Source of the DNA: Clostridiales bacterium
GTDB taxonomy: Bacteria; Bacillota; Clostridia; Oscillospirales; Oscillospiraceae
NCBI GenBank assembly: GCA_019418525.1
Contig: DYBS01000041.1
Location: 1 to 13,918 of the forward strand
Direction of reading: 5' to 3'
Length of the DNA stretch: 13,918 nt
The position numbers were made by a program, and so were the translations under genes. Below the pieces are notes generated by a model. That model saw only the letters and a program-made list of their open reading frames with translations. It made no database searches and was not told the DNA's origin. Positions 12,281-13,918 of this stretch are shown here, piece by piece. Each line of letters begins with the position of its first letter. Position 1 is the first letter of the stretch.

Positions 12281-13836
12281 GGCGTTTTCTCCCCCTGCTG
12301 CTCCTCTTCGCGCTGCTAACGGCCTGCGGCGCGCCCGACGCCGCCTCTACACCGAGCCAGACTGAGGCCCGGGACTCAGTGGTAATTGCCATGGGCCCCA
12401 CCAGCGAGCCGGAGGCCGGTTTTGACCCCGCCTTCGGCTGGGGGGCCGGGGAGCACGTCCACGAGCCCCTCATCCAGTCCACCCTCACCGTCACCAACAC
12501 CGACCTCACCATCGGCTATGACCTGGCCACCTCCATGGAGGTCAGCGACGACGGCCTCACCTGGACGGTCACCATCCGGGACGATGTGTCCTTTACCGAC
12601 GGGGAGCCCCTGACGGCGGAGGACGTGGCCTTCACCTACAACACCGTGAAGGCCACCAGCTCGGTGAATGACTTCACCATGCTGGACCGCGCCGAGGCGG
12701 TGGACAGCACCACCGTCCTCTTCCACCTGAACACCCCCTTCTCCATCTGGCCCTACACCATGGCTGTGGTGGGCATCGTGCCGGAGCACGCCTACGACAG
12801 CGCCACCTATGGCCAGAACCCCATCGGCTCCGGCCGCTACCTCCTCAAGCAGTGGGACAAGGGCCAGCAGGTCATCCTGGAGGCCAACCCCGACTACTAC
12901 GGCGAGGCCCCCAAGCTCAAGCAGGTGACCATCCTCTTCCTGGAGGAGGACGCGGCCTATCTGGCGGTCCAGGCCGGTCAGGTGGACCTGGCCTACACCT
13001 CCGCCACCTACGCCGACGGCGCCCCGGCGGGGTACTCACTCCTGTCCTGCGAGAGCGTGGACAACCGGGGCATCAACCTGCCCGTCGAGGGGAACTCCGT
13101 CACCTCCGATCTGGCGGTGCGCCGGGCCATTAACATCGGCATCGACCGGGAGGAGATGATCCAGAACGTCCTCAATGGCTACGGCACCCCGGCGTACAGC
13201 GTGTGCGACAAGCTCCCCTGGTACAACCCCGCCGCCCAGGTGGACTACGACCCCGAGGGGGCCGTGGCCCTGCTGGAGGAGGCCGGCTGGCTCCCCGGCG
13301 AGGACGGCGTGCGGGTGAAGGACGGCGTCCGGGCGGAGCTCAATCTTCTCTACGCCACCGGCGACTCGGTGCGTCAGGCCCTGGCCGCCGACCTCTCCAA
13401 TCAGCTGGCCGAGCTGGGCATTTCCTGCACCATCGAGGGGGTGGGCTGGGACACCGCCTACGACCGGGCCCTCTCCGAGCCCCTGGTGTGGGGCTGGGGC
13501 GCCCACACCCCCATGGAGCTCTACAACCTCTACCATACTCAGCCGGACAGCGGCTCCGCTCTCTACTCCCCCTACTCCAATGAGACCGTGGACGCCTATA
13601 TGGACGCCGCCCTGCAGTGCTCCGATCTGGAGGAGGCCTACACCCTCTGGCAGAAGGCCCAGTGGGACGGCACCACCGGTGTCACCCAGGACGGGGACTG
13701 CCCCTGGGTGTGGCTGGTGAATGTGAACCACCTCTACTGGGTGCGGGACGGGCTCCAGGTGGCCGAGCAGAAAATCCACCCCCACGGACACGGATGGTCC
13801 ATCGTCAATAACGTGGACCAGTGGAGCTGGGAGTAA
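12277..13836 (+). CDS. ABC transporter solute-binding lipoprotein, probable nickel
   Basis: A 519-residue extracellular lipoprotein of the peptide/nickel family (SBP_bac_5). The signal peptide MRRFLPLLLLFALLTAC has a lipobox LTAC with the lipidated cysteine at C17, then a Ser/Thr/Pro linker. Family segments include DGLTWTVTIRDDVSFTDGEPLTAEDVAFTYN, NPIGSGRYLLKQW, DLAVRRAINIGIDREEMI and VDYDPEGAVALLEEAGW. Nickel rather than peptide is inferred from fusion to the lar operon by an ATGA overlap and from the C-terminal KIHPHGHGW (H501, H503, H505), a plausible metal site. GGAGG lies 4 bases before the ATG; the open frame upstream from 12079 is a larC shadow. No permease or ATPase partner is in the window; a repeat copy begins 7 bases after the stop. 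Confidence 0.88.
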   Translation: MRRFLPLLLLFALLTACGAPDAASTPSQTEARDSVVIAMGPTSEPEAGFDPAFGWGAGEHVHEPLIQSTLTVTNTDLTIGYDLATSMEVSDDGLTWTVTIRDDVSFTDGEPLTAEDVAFTYNTVKATSSVNDFTMLDRAEAVDSTTVLFHLNTPFSIWPYTMAVVGIVPEHAYDSATYGQNPIGSGRYLLKQWDKGQQVILEANPDYYGEAPKLKQVTILFLEEDAAYLAVQAGQVDLAYTSATYADGAPAGYSLLSCESVDNRGINLPVEGNSVTSDLAVRRAINIGIDREEMIQNVLNGYGTPAYSVCDKLPWYNPAAQVDYDPEGAVALLEEAGWLPGEDGVRVKDGVRAELNLLYATGDSVRQALAADLSNQLAELGISCTIEGVGWDTAYDRALSEPLVWGWGAHTPMELYNLYHTQPDSGSALYSPYSNETVDAYMDAALQCSDLEEAYTLWQKAQWDGTTGVTQDGDCPWVWLVNVNHLYWVRDGLQVAEQKIHPHGHGWSIVNNVDQWSWE

Positions 13837-13843
13837 TCGTTCC

Positions 13844-13918
13844 TTCCGGGGAGCCCGGAGGTCTTGCGCTCGCCGCGCGGGCCGCCTGCTCGGCGGGAGC
13901 ACCGCTTTCTTTGCAAAG
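13844..13918 (+). repeat. Intergenic hairpin repeat, copy 4 (cut by window end)
   Basis: It begins 7 bases after the lipoprotein stop with TTCCGGGGAGCCCGGAGG, identical over these 18 bases to copy 1 read on its own strand. The GCTCGCCG...CGGCGGGAGC hairpin module follows, then ACCGCTTTCTTTGCAAAG at the edge, resembling half of the palindrome in copy 3. It has the same orientation relative to its upstream gene as copies 1 and 2. Confidence 0.85.

Overview
The window is GC-rich DNA (well over 60% G+C by eye), densely packed with genes that have strong AGGAGG-type ribosome binding sites and SigA-like promoters. The content suggests a GC-rich, low-oxygen Firmicute of the Oscillospiraceae type (Flavonifractor/Lawsonibacter-like). 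The pointers are a response regulator with a Spo0A-type DNA-binding domain, a YtrA-type GntR/ABC operon, a DUF3842-type protein, Trk potassium uptake and nickel-pincer (lar) genes. The genus is inferred, not shown.

Layout. (1) 85-1969, minus strand: a compact operon of a YtrA-type GntR repressor, an ABC ATPase and an ABC-2 permease, joined by two 4-base ATGA overlaps. Its promoter overlaps a long dyad operator, so autoregulation is likely. (2) 2153-2896, plus strand: a divergently transcribed receiver protein with a Spo0A-like C-terminal domain. (3) 2995-5631: a P2A-type calcium-transporting ATPase with its own promoter. (4) 5632-5990: a 359-base gene-free stretch with two inverted copies of an intergenic hairpin repeat, a strong intrinsic terminator, a 20-bp perfect palindrome and the trkA promoter. 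(5) 5991-8840: trkA-trkH, the regulator and channel of a potassium uptake system. (6) 8912-9325: a DUF3842-family protein that appears to start at CTG, because the upstream ATG lies inside the -10 box of its own promoter. (7) 9326-9471: a leader with two tandem hairpins and an intrinsic terminator directly before larE. (8) 9472-13836: larE-larB-larC plus an extracellular solute-binding lipoprotein, packed with gaps of 3 and 1 bases and one ATGA overlap. LarB, LarC and LarE make the nickel-pincer nucleotide cofactor of lactate racemase (LarA) and its homologues. The lipoprotein is probably the nickel-capture part of an ABC importer, so this operon would join nickel uptake to cofactor assembly. 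No larA is in the window.

The most unusual structure is a family of roughly 70-base intergenic repeats, four copies here. Three start 2, 7 and 14 bases after a stop codon, in the same orientation relative to the gene they follow; the fourth is an inverted partner that forms a 232-bp compound element. Both window ends lie inside copies, as expected if this is a contig broken at repeats. Other points worth following are the divergent Spo0A-like regulator, the putative cis-regulatory leader of the lar/nickel operon, the 25-histidine tract of LarC and the CTG start of the DUF3842 gene.
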